DNA of 64,000 bases. Source: Flectonema sp. DT1601 (lineage: Eukaryota; Euglenozoa; Diplonemea; Diplonemida; Diplonemidae). The position numbers and the translations under genes were made by a program. Each line of letters starts with the position of its first letter. Position 1 is the stretch's first letter. Shown here piece after piece: positions 10,571 to 22,581 of this stretch. The notes beneath the pieces are model-generated. The model made no database searches. It worked only from the letters and a program-made list of their open reading frames with translations, and was not told where the DNA came from. The stretch spans positions 434,001-498,000 of the forward strand of contig OZ025801.1 of NCBI GenBank assembly GCA_964019425.1, given 5' to 3'.

Positions 10571-11278
10571 TCACTCTGATAACGAGTGAGTATGTGATTG
10601 TAACAGTGTGGTGATATCTCTGTAAAGAGTATCAGCTTTAGAGTTTAAGCAATGTAACCGTTCCAGTTCGTCTGTTTGTAGAAGTTGAGCAACAGGGATA
10701 CCTCTTTGAACCAGAGCAGTGTCTGATCTTTTTATGATTAATCTGTTTAATAAATTTAGGCAATCTTGTAATGTTCCGAGTTGAAGAGGAGTAGTAGCAA
10801 GTCGTCGAGTTCTTTTTAAATTTTGTTCAGTTCGTTGAACTTTTTCGAATAGATCAGAAAGAACTTTCTTATCAGATAATACTTTGGTAGTTAAAGATTG
10901 TATTCTGGATTCGTAGAGTTGAATTTCAGTAGACTTGTTGTCGAATGAGAATATCTCATTTTGATGTGAGGTTTTAAGAAAACGTTCACAATCACAAACA
11001 CTTTCCTCATATTCTTTTTTAGACCTTTCTAGGAGTTGTAGTTGATGTTGTTTTTCATTAATTTTATACCGAAGTTGTTGAATCTCACAATCAGTTTTTC
11101 TCTTATCTCTTTGCATCCTCAGAACAAGAGATCTAAGTTCAGAACATTCCACTGCTACTTCCCTCAGGTGTTTTTCATCAAATTTTCTTCCTAAAATTGA
11201 AATTTTTTCCTCCTGCATTCGGATTATCCCAATTTGCTCTGCCGAGTGTTGGGTGTCATTCGATGTTATTTTTCCCAT
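10571..11278 (-). CDS. Unrecognised 235-residue coiled-coil protein
   Basis: The frame is open further upstream, but the start is placed at the ATG at 11278, which follows directly on an A16 run; upstream of this the frame only encodes the lysine run and runs through an acceptor-like site (TTTTTTCAAACAG, ending 30 nt before the ATG). The protein is almost entirely helical with heptad-like spacing (LREVAVECSELRSLVLRM, then several KExE-rich turns) and no membrane segment. Short coiled-coil proteins of this type are frequent in cilia and centrosomes, but there is nothing diagnostic here and I assign no function. Confidence 0.7.
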   Translation of the reverse strand: MGKITSNDTQHSAEQIGIIRMQEEKISILGRKFDEKHLREVAVECSELRSLVLRMQRDKRKTDCEIQQLRYKINEKQHQLQLLERSKKEYEESVCDCERFLKTSHQNEIFSFDNKSTEIQLYESRIQSLTTKVLSDKKVLSDLFEKVQRTEQNLKRTRRLATTPLQLGTLQDCLNLLNRLIIKRSDTALVQRGIPVAQLLQTDELERLHCLNSKADTLYRDITTLLQSHTHSLSE

Positions 11279-11308
11279 TTTTTTTTTTTTTTTTGGACCC
11301 CCCCACTC

Positions 11309-11788
11309 CTGTTTGAAAAAAGTAAAACCAAAAACCAAAATGTGTGAAATGGGTTATATGGTTGTCAGATTGGGTTTGCAGACATCAAATCTTTACCAGA
11401 CAGGGAAGAAGTAATTTTATTTATTTCACGTTGAGTGTGTTATTTGTTGTTGTTTTTTCCCCATTTTTTTTTTTTTTTTTTCCTTTTGACCCTACAACTG
11501 TTTGAATAGTATAGTACCATAATTAAACAAAACAAAACACAAAACAAAGATAATCTGGATTTAATATGAATTGGGTAACTGGTATCGGGTAATAACATAT
11601 TTTTTTAAGTGACAAAGAAAATAAATTTAGAGACAACTTTTTATAGTCCTTTCTAGTTTTGAGAATATGATATCGACATCTCTGAAAGGAAGATGACAAA
11701 CATGGAAATGTCGCCACCGTATAAAAAGATACATATGAGTATAGTGTAAGTTGAGTTGACACACCCTGGCTTATTGAGGATCAGGTTT
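11309..11788. other. Spacer between the coiled-coil gene and the cyclase gene
   Basis: About 480 bases with no convincing gene. It contains the acceptor-like site of the coiled-coil gene at its left end, a T run near 11465-11481, and the 3' flank of the cyclase gene. Confidence 0.6.
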
Positions 11789-14700
11789 TTACTGCCAATC
11801 AGCAAAATTAGAAAACGGAGTCTGTCCATTTCGTTCTGATAGAATATAAGTCGTAATCAGTCCTTTTCCTTTTGCGTTTATGTTTCTCTTTTTGAAGGTA
11901 AAGAATTCCTGTTTTTTTTTTTTTTTTTTTTTTGCCAACTGATTGAGGGTGAAAAAACCATTTTTTTAACACATACAGAAACAAGTTGCTTAGCTGAGTG
12001 ATGAACAGCTATATTGTCTGGTAGTCCAGTACCACAGAGTCGACTGGCAACGTTAACAGTATCACCCCAAAGATCGTAGGCTACTTTTTTTGAACCGATC
12101 ACTCCAGCTACTGCTGGTCCCGTGTTTATACCACACTTCATACGTAGTTTCGTATCATGGCGTGCGTTGTGTTGATTAAGTGTTTCATAGAAATGTAACA
12201 CCGTATCGACTACTCTTAATGTGTGATCTTCTTTTGTTTTTTCTGTTAATCCACCGCACATGAAGTAAATATCTCCTATCGTTTTAATTTTTTCAAGTTC
12301 AAGCTTATCTGATATTTCATCAAACCTGCTGTATAATTCATTTAAAAATGAAACTATTTGCTTTGCGCTCATATCCTTTGTCACTTCATCGAAGCCGACT
12401 AAGGCGCAAAACGCAACAGTGACCTTGGCGTGATCGTCAGCAATCAAAGCTTCCCCAGCCTTTAATCTTCTTGATATGATAGGAGGTAGGATATTTTGAA
12501 GTAATTTCTCAGATTGTTGTAGTTGTTTTTTCATTTTTTCTTCTTCGTCAATCTTTCCTGAACTGAAGTACTCTGCAATCTCTGGAACGCTTTCCCTCAC
12601 AGCCTCGGGTATCATATTAAGCATCAGCTTGGTACCATCTTCTTCCATCACTAATTGTGATATCATTGGCAGAAAGACACATCGATATTCAAGAATTATG
12701 AACTGGGTTTTTTTTTTTTTCTTTTTTGGTTTTTTTTTGTATCAGACGCACAACACCAATCCTCATGGGGTTATAAATACATACCAATATTGCTGCAATT
12801 GAAATTAAGGAACACCAAACGATGTTTGACTTGACGTTGCCTTCAAAAATGTCTCTAAATCTAGAAGTAGTTGCCTCCAATCCTTGAAGTAAAGGATCCA
12901 GAGCAACGTTTAGCTCGTCAACTTTCATTTGAATTTCAGGGGAAGGAATGGATCGATCTGCTTCATGATGTGCCACGAACTCAATACTTGTTATAAAAGA
13001 TAAAAATAAAGTATCAACAGGGAGCAGCATCTTATTGTCGAAAGGAGCAGCTGTTCCCGGACACACAGAGTACTTTGCTGCTCGATGCTCACTGTAAATT
13101 TTTTTTTTTTTTTTTCCCTCCAAAAAAATAACTTCTTCTCATTCCATCACATTACTAAAGAACAAAAAACACATACGGAGAAGTAGTTGTCATCGCACCG
13201 AATAAACGCTCTTCTTGTGTAGTGTCAGAATGACTATAAGTGTATGAATACAGATCTGATCGAACGCGACGAAGTTCACGAGCGTTTTCAATTAGAAGCT
13301 GTTGTAAAGAGGGTCTGTCGTAACCTGCTTTGGAAATCTTATTTGCGATAACAAGCGACTTTGATGCCATCCATTGAGTTGAAGATGCGAGGTTTAAAAT
13401 CCTGATATCGTCTCTGTCAGTTTCTAATCCTGTAAACAACACAACAAATAATAACGTCGATAAAACTACAACAAAACTCAACGCAATTCGACATCTCTTA
13501 GTCATGTCACTGAATAATAATCGATTCAGTTCCATTTTAACTTCTTGTTCTCCAGTTCCAGATCTTGAAAGAGCTTCAATCACCGTTACTAACAACAACA
13601 GTAACCCACAGCCAATAATAATACAGCTTAGAATAGGAACTGCTTTGCAATGAGATATTGCTTTGCTTGAATCATAGTAATCCTCCCATGTATTATGAAT
13701 AATGTCTGAGATTATATAAACATAATCTCTTGATTGCAAAGCCAATGACAAATACCGTCTTGATGAGAATACATATCTAGCCATTGCCGCACGTTCAGAT
13801 GGCAACTTTAACAAATCAGCATCTCTATTCGAGTACATGAGAGGGTGGGTGTAGTCGTCAGCGTACAAAACACTGTCGGTACTAAAACCATCTTCGTTTG
13901 TTAAATTCCATTTTTGATTTAGAATAATTTTAGGAGCAGGGTATAATGGAGGGCCACCTTCCTGAGCAGGTTGATATAAAAGTCTGAATGAAATCCTTTC
14001 AAGCCATCTTGCTTCATCAAAACTACTTCTAGCGAGTTCTAACTTTTCTCTTAGTGATTGTTCGAGATGGCCATGTGGATCTCGTAGGACATCAATTCCG
14101 ACAAGTTTGTCTTCAGTGTTTTGGAGATCATGCGAATTCAGTATATCCCAATACTGCATTTGAGGATAACCATCACTAAATTGAACATAAGAAAAACCTG
14201 TAATGTGAATCCCATCAATCACCTTTAGGATACTTGCTAACGAATCATCTGTTGTAAACATTTTATTGTATTTCACAGTAACATTTTTAATTTCAGTGTT
14301 TATTAGTGCAGTTATAACCATGCATGTCACCGGTAGGAATACTAGAGATAATGTTAAAACTCTTTTAATAATATTTACTCCTATTCTCAATGCCGCTGAA
14401 CATCCCATGACGCTCAGAACAGTACAACAACTAAAAAGAATTAGAGCGATTGAAAGCAAATTGTGAGCTTCGTCATACTGGCTTTGAGCGTCAGCGAGTA
14501 GCCTCGACGATGATGCTTTTTCGAACTCTGAAATTTTTTCATCAAACGATTGAACTAACAGTCTAAAATAATCATCGAACACACAAGATCTTGCCAAACT
14601 ATGCTTTGCTGTGAATACTTCTGATAATACTTTTCTTGTCACCAGAGTGTCAAAAAGAGAACTCCACACATTCATATATACTCCTCCTAATGAGCTAAGC

Positions 14701-17700
14701 CTCGCATTAGCCTGCTCTATGTTTGAATGAGTCGTCACTTCAGAACACATCATCGCTTGGGTTAACATGTTTTTAAAATCTTCATCAGCTCCAGGGAAGG
14801 TTTCCACATCTTTTATAAGAAGTTCGTGATTCTTAGCCCATCTTGTAATTAAAATGAATAATTTTTCTCTATCTGCATCGATGCTTCTGATTACACGAAG
14901 TCCACATTGTATTTGAATTTGAAGCGTTAGGTACGGCTGATAGACTGCTGCATCCCATTCAGTTTTTTCATTTGAATAATCGAGTCCAATGTCAGGTTCT
15001 GTTTCAGCAAATCGAGCATCATACGCATTTTGAACATACGCGTCAGTCGCAAAGATAATTTCAGGTATAGCGTCCAGTGCTTCAATTCTCATTGCTGATT
15101 TCTTATTAGTGAGATCTACGATTGTTCCTAAGTCTCGGTTTGATGACTCAAATAGAGGTTCAGAAAGCCTACCATCTTGTTTTAGAAGAATTTTACCATT
15201 GCGACTCCACTCATCAAGTAGATCTGATAAGTTGGTTGAATTGCTGACATGAAGAAGCTCATCCAAAGAGTTTTTTAATAGTAGACCAGACCTTACAAAC
15301 TGTTGTACTAAATCTCGACTGTATTCCCTCGCGTTTTCATTTGGTAATCCAGTGTCTGCGATACTACTTCGAGATCTTCTCTGAGGTATTAATATTTTTC
15401 TATATGTCGAAAGTTTTTCTTTTGTTAAGAATTCCTCATCCCATTCAAAAGTTGAAAGTTCGGCTTCATCCTGTCTATAGTACTGTCTAGTCAGTTTCAT
15501 TGCCATCTTACATCTATGGTTAATCGTATCAGATATTTCTATTGCTTCATTGATGAGAGTTATTTCCTTTTCTAGCATTCCGTGAGTCCAAAGTTTTTCT
15601 GGAATGTTTAATAAAGCGCCACCATTGATATTTTCTTGATATGCGTCAAAGTGCGTATCATCACCCCATTGGCTAAATAGTCTGGCGCTGGATACAATTG
15701 AGTGAAATGACTGTTTGAAAACTAATGCTCTTTTATGGGATTCTCTTTTCCTTTCGTATGGTTCTTCGAGTGATGTTACAACAGATTGAATTTTAAAAGT
15801 AAGAGCGGTGACAGCAACTGAAAAAGCAGTCAACGCGAGCATAAACAATACGATATTTGTTATCGTTACTGGCTGTTCTGGAGTCGCAGCTCTGTATTCT
15901 TCATCCTCGTTATTCACTTCGCGTGCTGTTTTTTCTCTGCGTTCAATTTGCTCAGGGTTCTCTTCTGTTTCTGGTGCTTCCGATACAGAAATTGTTTCAC
16001 TCGGATCCACTGCTTCTTTTCTCGGCGACAGGTAATTCGCAGAAGTGCTATTTTCATTACTTTTATGTTGCGATAATACCCCTGACTGGAGTCCTTGTTT
16101 AAGAATGATTGCAACAACACTGGTTCGTCTTTCATTGAGTGATTCTAATGCTTGCTGATCAGTCATTGCCATTTGCATTTCTGCAGTTGCTTTTCTTGGT
16201 TCATCGTCCTGTAGTTGGATGTCATCGGTCCTCTTTGATTCTGGTTGTGCTTCCAAGGGAGCAGGTCCTAACTTGCCAAGTATACCATCCATGCCTCTCA
16301 TGTCTTCGTCATTCTCTTTATCAAAAGTTATTAATTTTTGATGAGCCTCTTCACTCGTTGATGACAATGTGATTGACGGTATTAATGTAAACAGTGACAG
16401 AGTTGACATTTTCGATGCCGCAATTTTGTTGAAATTCCAAACAAACATTAAATAAACGACGAAAATGACTAACACTGATGTAATAAAAAGAATGACTGCA
16501 ACAGTTTCAGACGTCGATAAAATTTGATCTGACTCATCCTCAGTAAATGATATAGAAATGTTACAGGCATGAGAAACTGGTCCAGCTAGATTTTCAATCA
16601 GAAATTTTGAATATTTGTGATTGGGAACACTAGCTAGTGCTTGATCCAATAAAATATCGAATGACGCAATAATTAAATTTCCCAACGACCAAAATGAAAT
16701 CGTCCCTCTGTTGTAGTCTGTTGACGTAGAATAGTACCCCAACGACACTGACGGAGTTTGCAAAAACAAAGTTTGAGGAGGATACGTAAAAGCAGCAGAT
16801 CCAAAAGTCAGGCTGTTATGCGCAGCTTCGAGAAGTGATTTTGTTGCTACCAATTTTTGTTTTTTAGATGAATGCATCAACCCCGTAGCATCAGTTACAG
16901 TTTGTTGACTTGTCTCTTCAGTCTCAATATGTTTTATAAACTGCTGTAATGTCACACCTGATCTTTGAAATAGAGTTCTTGCCTGACCTGCTATATAAAC
17001 TTGATCAATTAGGTCTAGCTGTTGCTTCACATATAAATATGCGACTAAGAAGTTTCCAATTAGTAATAGTATCAATGGAATAAACGCAACTCTTATGGTT
17101 AATTGTAGTAGTTGGACAGTACGAGATCCAGCATTATCAATTGATGGTGACATAACTTCATTGATGATCGGAGTATGGACAGCTGCTCCTGTCGTGTCGA
17201 CTGTCGTGCAACCTTCAGAAGCATTTCCTCCACGTCGATTTTTGTGTCTTTTTGTTTCGGATAGGAATTCTATCTGTTCTCGACAGCGATCATAGGCATC
17301 TTTATCCAACATCACTTGAAGTAAAAAGTTTGAAAATTGAGACAAAACCTGAATGTCAGCACTATGCTGAGAAAGTACCAATTTGAATCCATCTCCTGCC
17401 TTCTCTCTCTTGTCAGCTATTTGATTAGCGAGTAGCGCAAGGCCGACTAAATTCACTTTTTTTGATGAAGAAAGTCTTTGCCAAAATTGATACATCAATT
17501 CCAAAGCCTCTTTATGATTCTTTCTAGCTTTAGATAAAGTAGTTGTGTGCGACTTGTCTCTGATGCCAAGACCAGCCTTTAGTCGATTTGACATTTCAAA
17601 AACTTTATACTTCGAGGCGATGGATATACTTTCAGGGACGTTTCCCTCAAGACAACTTAGAAAATTAATAGCAATGTGAGAACGTTCTAAGTATCTTATG

Positions 17701-19091
17701 AGGAATGCAGCGAACTGAACGTGAACTTCTCTGTAGTGTCTAAACTTGACCATTCCTTTAGTGTAAATACGAGATGCCAACGCAAGCATTTTCGATGTGG
17801 GTCGAACACCCACAGTGTTATCCCATAGGATGAGATACCTCGTTGATAATTCAACGTCTGTGTAGAAATAAACGACGTCGATGTATGGAAGTAGAATATC
17901 ATGTTCTTCTTGATTTGCTTGTTCAGTACATGTGTCGTTGTAGTCTTCTCCTTCTTCAATTTCTAACAACCAACCCTCAAGGTCATCAAATTGAGAGAAT
18001 AATTGTTCATTTCCTGGTAACATTCTCGGAAATACTCCGTACTGTCTTGGAGACCAGTCACTACTAACAAGTCTCTTAATCTCTGCTAAGCAATCCCTAC
18101 TAACTCTAAGCATCGTAACATATAATGATAAAACTATTATAACAGGAATACCACACATAAATGTTATAGTTGCGGTATCGTTTGCTGCTAAGCCTTGTTT
18201 TCCTTCGTCTTTTGCGGTAAGGTAACCAATGAGAGAACCCCACCAAACAATACCTAGTACGCATACTTTTATTTTCGTTGTAGTGATATCATAGTATGGC
18301 AGAGACAGTGACAGGAATGCAATATAAATGAGAGTCATCGCCATGACAATAAAACAGTACTCTTGGACCATTCTCTTAGCAAGGAGGAGATGAAAACAAA
18401 GACTCATCGAGATTTTGTATGTCAGAGCCAGCGTATCAACAGAAGAGTTCGCTCTACGCAATGGATGAAGAGAAAAAGGACTGGCGTCATATATCGTAGT
18501 CAAGACGCAAAGAGCACCAGCACATAAAAGAAATATCGCAATCACACCACCAATTAGGGTAGAGATGTGTGTTCCACCCCAGCATTTCGTCTCTGGAAAC
18601 AGCCAAAGCTCATCATTCTCATTGCATATCATTCTTGACAAGAAAATGTTTAAAAAAGGAAACAACAGAGGTGAAACCACCGCGTGAGTGACGCATTTAC
18701 TTATTCTCCTTATTCGTTCATTGAATGAAGCTCTTACTAACAATACAGATACCATAATAATGAAAACGCTAACCCAAAATCCCGCATACGATGCTGGATC
18801 AGATATCGATTGCTGTGATGGATCCCAAAAAGATGACAACAAAGTAAAGTAACAACTCTTACTAATAAAGTCTTTCTTCCATCCAATGTGAGGATTAAGA
18901 ATCATTGCCAAGTGTTGAAACTGATCCCAAGCGATTCCAACTTTTAATAATTTTGGTTTAAACAACACATCTCTCTTACCAGGTTCAAGAGTCTTCAAAA
19001 TAGCGAATAACGCAACTAAACGAGGGTGTAACATGCTTTCCATTGCAGCGAATCCAGTGTTGCTGTCCATGTTTTCTGAGAACATAGCCAT
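11789..19091 (-). CDS. Giant multi-pass membrane class III nucleotide cyclase, four exons
   Basis: Exons 13177-19091, 12785-13091, 11977-12702 and 11789-11908 join in frame to about 2355 residues; introns are 85, 82 and 68 nt with GTATGT donors and A-tract acceptors. The N-terminal third has about seven membrane segments and resembles TmcB/TmcC-type proteins of free-living protists. Further transmembrane pairs flank extracellular helical regions like NIT-type sensor modules (inferred). The last membrane segment leads through a helical linker ending VMEEDGTKLMLNMIPEAV into a catalytic domain with KTIGDIYFM, YDLWGDTVNVASR and NINAKGKG. Lys before TIGD and Asp in YDLWG match the adenine-selecting pair, and the transition-state Asn and Arg are present, but the usual first metal Asp is Ala (FCALVGF). 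The product is probably cAMP if the protein is active. Confidence 0.85.
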
Positions 19092-19641
19092 CTGGTGATT
19101 AATACACTTCTTGGTTGGGAAGAGTAATTATTATTATTATTATTTTTTTTTTTTTTAAAATACAAAATTGCTACCTATTAGAATGTAAAAACAGGGTGGA
19201 GTTCAGTAATATTACTATTTGTGCTTTTCTATTCGAGTTGACGAGCCTGTTAAGGGAGAGTACAGTAATGAAAACAAAAGGGAAAACAACAAGAAAAACA
19301 CGATTGCATCACCGCAGGTATCGTAAGGTGACTTTCTTTTATCTTTCTCAGTAAAAAGCCATTTTATGAAAAAAAGGGAGAACTTTACAGCCTCCGTGTC
19401 AGTGTGGTGATGACAACAGGAAGACCATGCCTTTGGGTAAAGAAAAAAAGCATTGAAACATGTGGTTGTTCAGTTTCAATGAATTTTTTGTTTTCTATTT
19501 ATTCAGAGCGACAGGATTCCTTGTAATAAAAAAATAAATAAAAAAAAGCTAGAGATCGATGCGAGAGAAATTAAACCTTGGCCAAACGCAATAAAAGGTT
19601 TTTACCAAGAAGGCAAAATCAACAGTGTAAGTAGAAACGAG

Positions 19642-19680
<39 letters not shown>

Positions 19681-20345
19681 AGGTGGAATGATCATTGCGT
19701 AGTACTCGTGGGATCTGAAAGCCGATAAGCCAGACCCACATAAAACTAACAAACACTCCGAGGGTGTATAAAACCAAGTGCTAAAACAATTTTTTTTTTT
19801 TTTTTTGGATTCGAGGACATTAGTCGTATTGCAAGGTAAGAGCTACAAGACGACCAGCAAATGAATAAAATAGAAAAAAAACGACTAATGTCATGGAGCC
19901 TTGAAGCATTAAAAGGGGAACGGAAATGCATCATATCAAAGCACAAATGATATAATGTTAGCGTTGGGTATAAAATTATATTGTGATGCTTAATGGTGAT
20001 CTTTTTTGAGAGTAATCCATATACCTCTCGTCTACCTCTATTCTCTCATCATCAGTTATGGTGTAGAAGTAAGTCAGTCCAACCACTGACTGAATCACCA
20101 CAGTTAGCAAGTTATGAGGGATGAGATGAAGGGGAAAAAGGAATTCTAAAGAGACATAATCGTACCAGATGCGGTGCTTCCGCTAAATACGATGTCGGAA
20201 TAGACTCCTTCTGGTGTCCTACTCGTTCCTGAATCAGACCTTTTCGAATAAAGTCTAAGCAAGTCGGTATCCTCGTGAATAATCTGAGCCTGTTAGTTAG
20301 TATCATTAATTTTAGTATAGAGATTAGTAAAAGAAAAGTATTCAT
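19092..20345. other. Spacer upstream of the cyclase gene
   Basis: No convincing gene. It contains an A38 run (19642-19679), a TTA microsatellite beside a T run (19123-19156), other homopolymers, and one copy of a dispersed repeat (20004-20095). An acceptor-like CAG lies directly against the cyclase ATG, but without a pyrimidine tract. Confidence 0.65.
20004..20095. repeat. Dispersed repeat, copy 1 (partner 28148-28246)
   Basis: Both copies share gagagtaatccatat, ctctcatcatcagtta, ggtgtagaagtaagtc and tgactgaatcac-like blocks in the same order, with small gaps between them. No coding capacity is seen; it is likely a fragment of an interspersed element. Confidence 0.6.
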
Positions 20346-21060
20346 TTCTGCAGTTTCCTAACATTTAGGGCAAAACTGTTTGATTTACTAATACGCGATC
20401 GGATTCCGCGATTCGCAAGATGTTCGATCCGAAGTTTGGAAGACACTTCCGGAGGTACTTCAGGTAGTCCGAGGATGTCGAGAAGGTAATGATATTGCTT
20501 GCACTGCGGGGAAAGCTTCCCTTTTCTCGTATTCTGAAGTGGAAAGTGTCTTGCCGATGTCTGGACTCTGTTTGCCAATAATCTGAGGGGGTTGACAAAC
20601 CGGAACCAACCAAAATCCACATCGCGTCCGTCAGACAACTGCGGCCTGCTGGGCAAGGGAGTACAGGAACTGCCGAAATGGTGTCGTCAGGCGGGACAAG
20701 ATGGACGAGCCAGTTCAGGTTGCTCAGCCTTCGTTTTCTCAAGACAGTATTGTTGGATTCGTTCAGCAAGAGTCTGAATGATTCGGCAGCACCACCTGCA
20801 AAAGTTAAGGCTGTTGCAGATATTCTCGCCAGGCGTCGATGCTACGGTGGAAGCAAGAAGCTGCGAACGACAGACGAGATGAGGTGTGGGACCAAGCAGC
20901 GCGGGGAATGAAGATACTGGAATCCATCGTCGATAAAGTGGCAGACCTCGGTGAGGAAGAAGTCGGTTGTTGAGCAGCTGTATTCCCGTGTGACAAGTGT
21001 GCTCGCAATAGTGAAGGAGAACTGCCTGAGTTAGCTATCTAATCTTGTGGTACAGCATCC
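20346..21060. mobile_element. GC-richer island, candidate decayed mobile element
   Basis: Base composition changes abruptly here: CpG-bearing, balanced sequence replaces the surrounding homopolymer-rich DNA. Overlapping open stretches of 60-130 codons occur on both strands with no start context or known motif, so no gene model is given. A dense, frame-shifting mosaic of this type is what an old mobile element or captured sequence would leave. The family cannot be named from sequence alone. It ends close to the final exon of the receptor kinase gene. Confidence 0.35.
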
Positions 21061-21078
21061 TGAACTCAGTATCCCCTT

Positions 21079-22531
21079 CTACTTTGTCTGTAGTGTTCAC
21101 GAAAAAAGAAAATCATATACATACCGGAGATGGACAGGTAGCTTCACTAACTGACTGCGAATTCAACCACGGGTGGTGCAGAAGCATTCTTGCGGATGCT
21201 CTCTTCTTTGGATCAGGATTGAGGCAAAGTTCCAAGAAACTGTTACAGTTTCCCGAGTATTGTACTGGAAATTCACAAAGAAGAGGCATCGTTCTACAAG
21301 AAATATAAAACATTGCCTGTAGATGATTATCGAATATTGGCCATGGGGTATCACCCTCATTTAGTACTTCATAACACACAATACCAGTTGACCAGATATC
21401 TGACATGTCTGTGTATGTTGTGTGAGACATGTTTGAAATAATCTCAGGTGCCATCCATAAAGGAGTTCCTACTACACCAGTAGAATATGTAATTTCTGAG
21501 TCATAATGAATGCAGGTACCAAAGTCTCCTAACTTAACGTTGCCATCAGCTCCAAGTAGTATATTATCTCCTTTGATGTCTCGGTGAAGTAATTCTTTTG
21601 CGTGAAGATACCTAAGACCCTCCAGTGTCTGTCTGATGTATTTTATCGCTGCAGATTCTTTCAATGGAGTACCAAGACGTCTAACCAAATGACCAAGTGA
21701 ACCCCCCGGCATATATTCCATAAAAATATGGAGTTCATTCTCACTAATGTCATATCTGCATCCAAGACTGCATACGATACGAGGGTGTTGAAGCCCAGAT
21801 ATTATTTTAAATTCCTTTGTTACAGTGTTAAGTTGTTCATCTTTTAAATTTCCTCCTAATAAAATAACTTTTACAGCAATCATTGAACCATCAGGACACA
21901 CTCCTAGAAATACTTTTGCGAAGCTACCTCTGCCAAGTAGCTTTCCTCGTTGCCAAGATTTGGGAGGACAGATTTCAGTGTTTTCAGGGATTGGTATGGC
22001 AGTTGATGATGAAGATTTCCATCTTTGGGATAAAATGATAAAAACTGCTAAAGGAATACATATATACAACAACCAGATGTTTCTGGTTGTGATAAGATCA
22101 TCACCACCACTGTTATGAGACGCGACAGTGTTCTCAACGTTATCAGAAAGTTCGGTTTCCGTTATAGTTGGCAGTGATTGAGTGATGGAACTACTAAATG
22201 TTTCAGTTGTATTGATAAGTTTCCATGAACTGTTGATGGTCAGAATTCGTTTAGCCCAACCCGATAATTTATTATTCATCGTGCAGTTAGGCGGAAACAT
22301 AAAGCAGTTCCTTCCTCCTTCAAACCAATGAATAAAACCACAATCAACATCTGCATTACATTGTCTCTTACACTTGTCTAAGTCACTGAAGCTGATTGGT
22401 ATGGCGGTGTCTGTTGTGTGGTCAAAACACGTTTTCGTAGTCTTTATCCATCTTCCAACTGGTGTAGCATCTCCTTTTCCAATAACATATCCTAACAACA
22501 CTCCTAATAACAACCAGTGGATAGGTCTCAT
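21079..22531 (-). CDS. Single-pass receptor-type Ser/Thr kinase with PAN/apple-like ectodomain
   Basis: About 471 residues. An N-terminal signal peptide (residues 1-22) is followed by a six-cysteine ectodomain (about 35-82) with the spacing KCKRQCNADVDCGFIHW, reminiscent of PAN/apple folds, then one transmembrane helix (about 150-170) and a kinase domain (about 193-455). Kinase motifs are complete: GRGSFAKVFLG, AVK, HRDIKGDN, DFGTC and MAPEI. HRDIKGDN and GTPLWMAPE point to the STE11/MEKK group, unusual on a receptor. A possible 37-nt intron (21088-21124, GTATGT...CTACAG) would replace the last three codons by Thr-Lys before TAG; reading through gives 472 residues, so this intron is uncertain. 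A short uORF overlaps the start codon. Confidence 0.85.
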
Positions 22532-22545
22532 TGTTTAAACCGCAT
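22528..22545 (-). promoter_or_regulatory. uORF overlapping the kinase start codon (ATGA)
   Basis: A five-codon uORF (ATG CGG TTT AAA CAA TGA) starts 14 nt before the kinase ATG, and its TGA overlaps that ATG as ATGA. The arrangement would allow termination-reinitiation and could lower translation. It lies inside the 32-nt leader that follows the acceptor-like site. Confidence 0.5.
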
Positions 22546-22563
22546 GTGTAATTAGTGCAGTTT

Positions 22564-22581
22564 CTGTGGAGAGAGAAAAAA
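22564..22581 (-). promoter_or_regulatory. Leader splice-acceptor-like site of the receptor kinase
   Basis: Minus-strand TTTTTTCTCTCTCCACAG, the best pyrimidine tract of any leader here, ends 32 nt before the ATG. Confidence 0.55.

Noticed and set aside
11878-12666. Cyclase catalytic domain as a separate soluble gene
   Set aside because: The frame has no leader, its first residues continue a membrane linker from the upstream exon, and its end is inside an intron; the four-exon model explains all of this.
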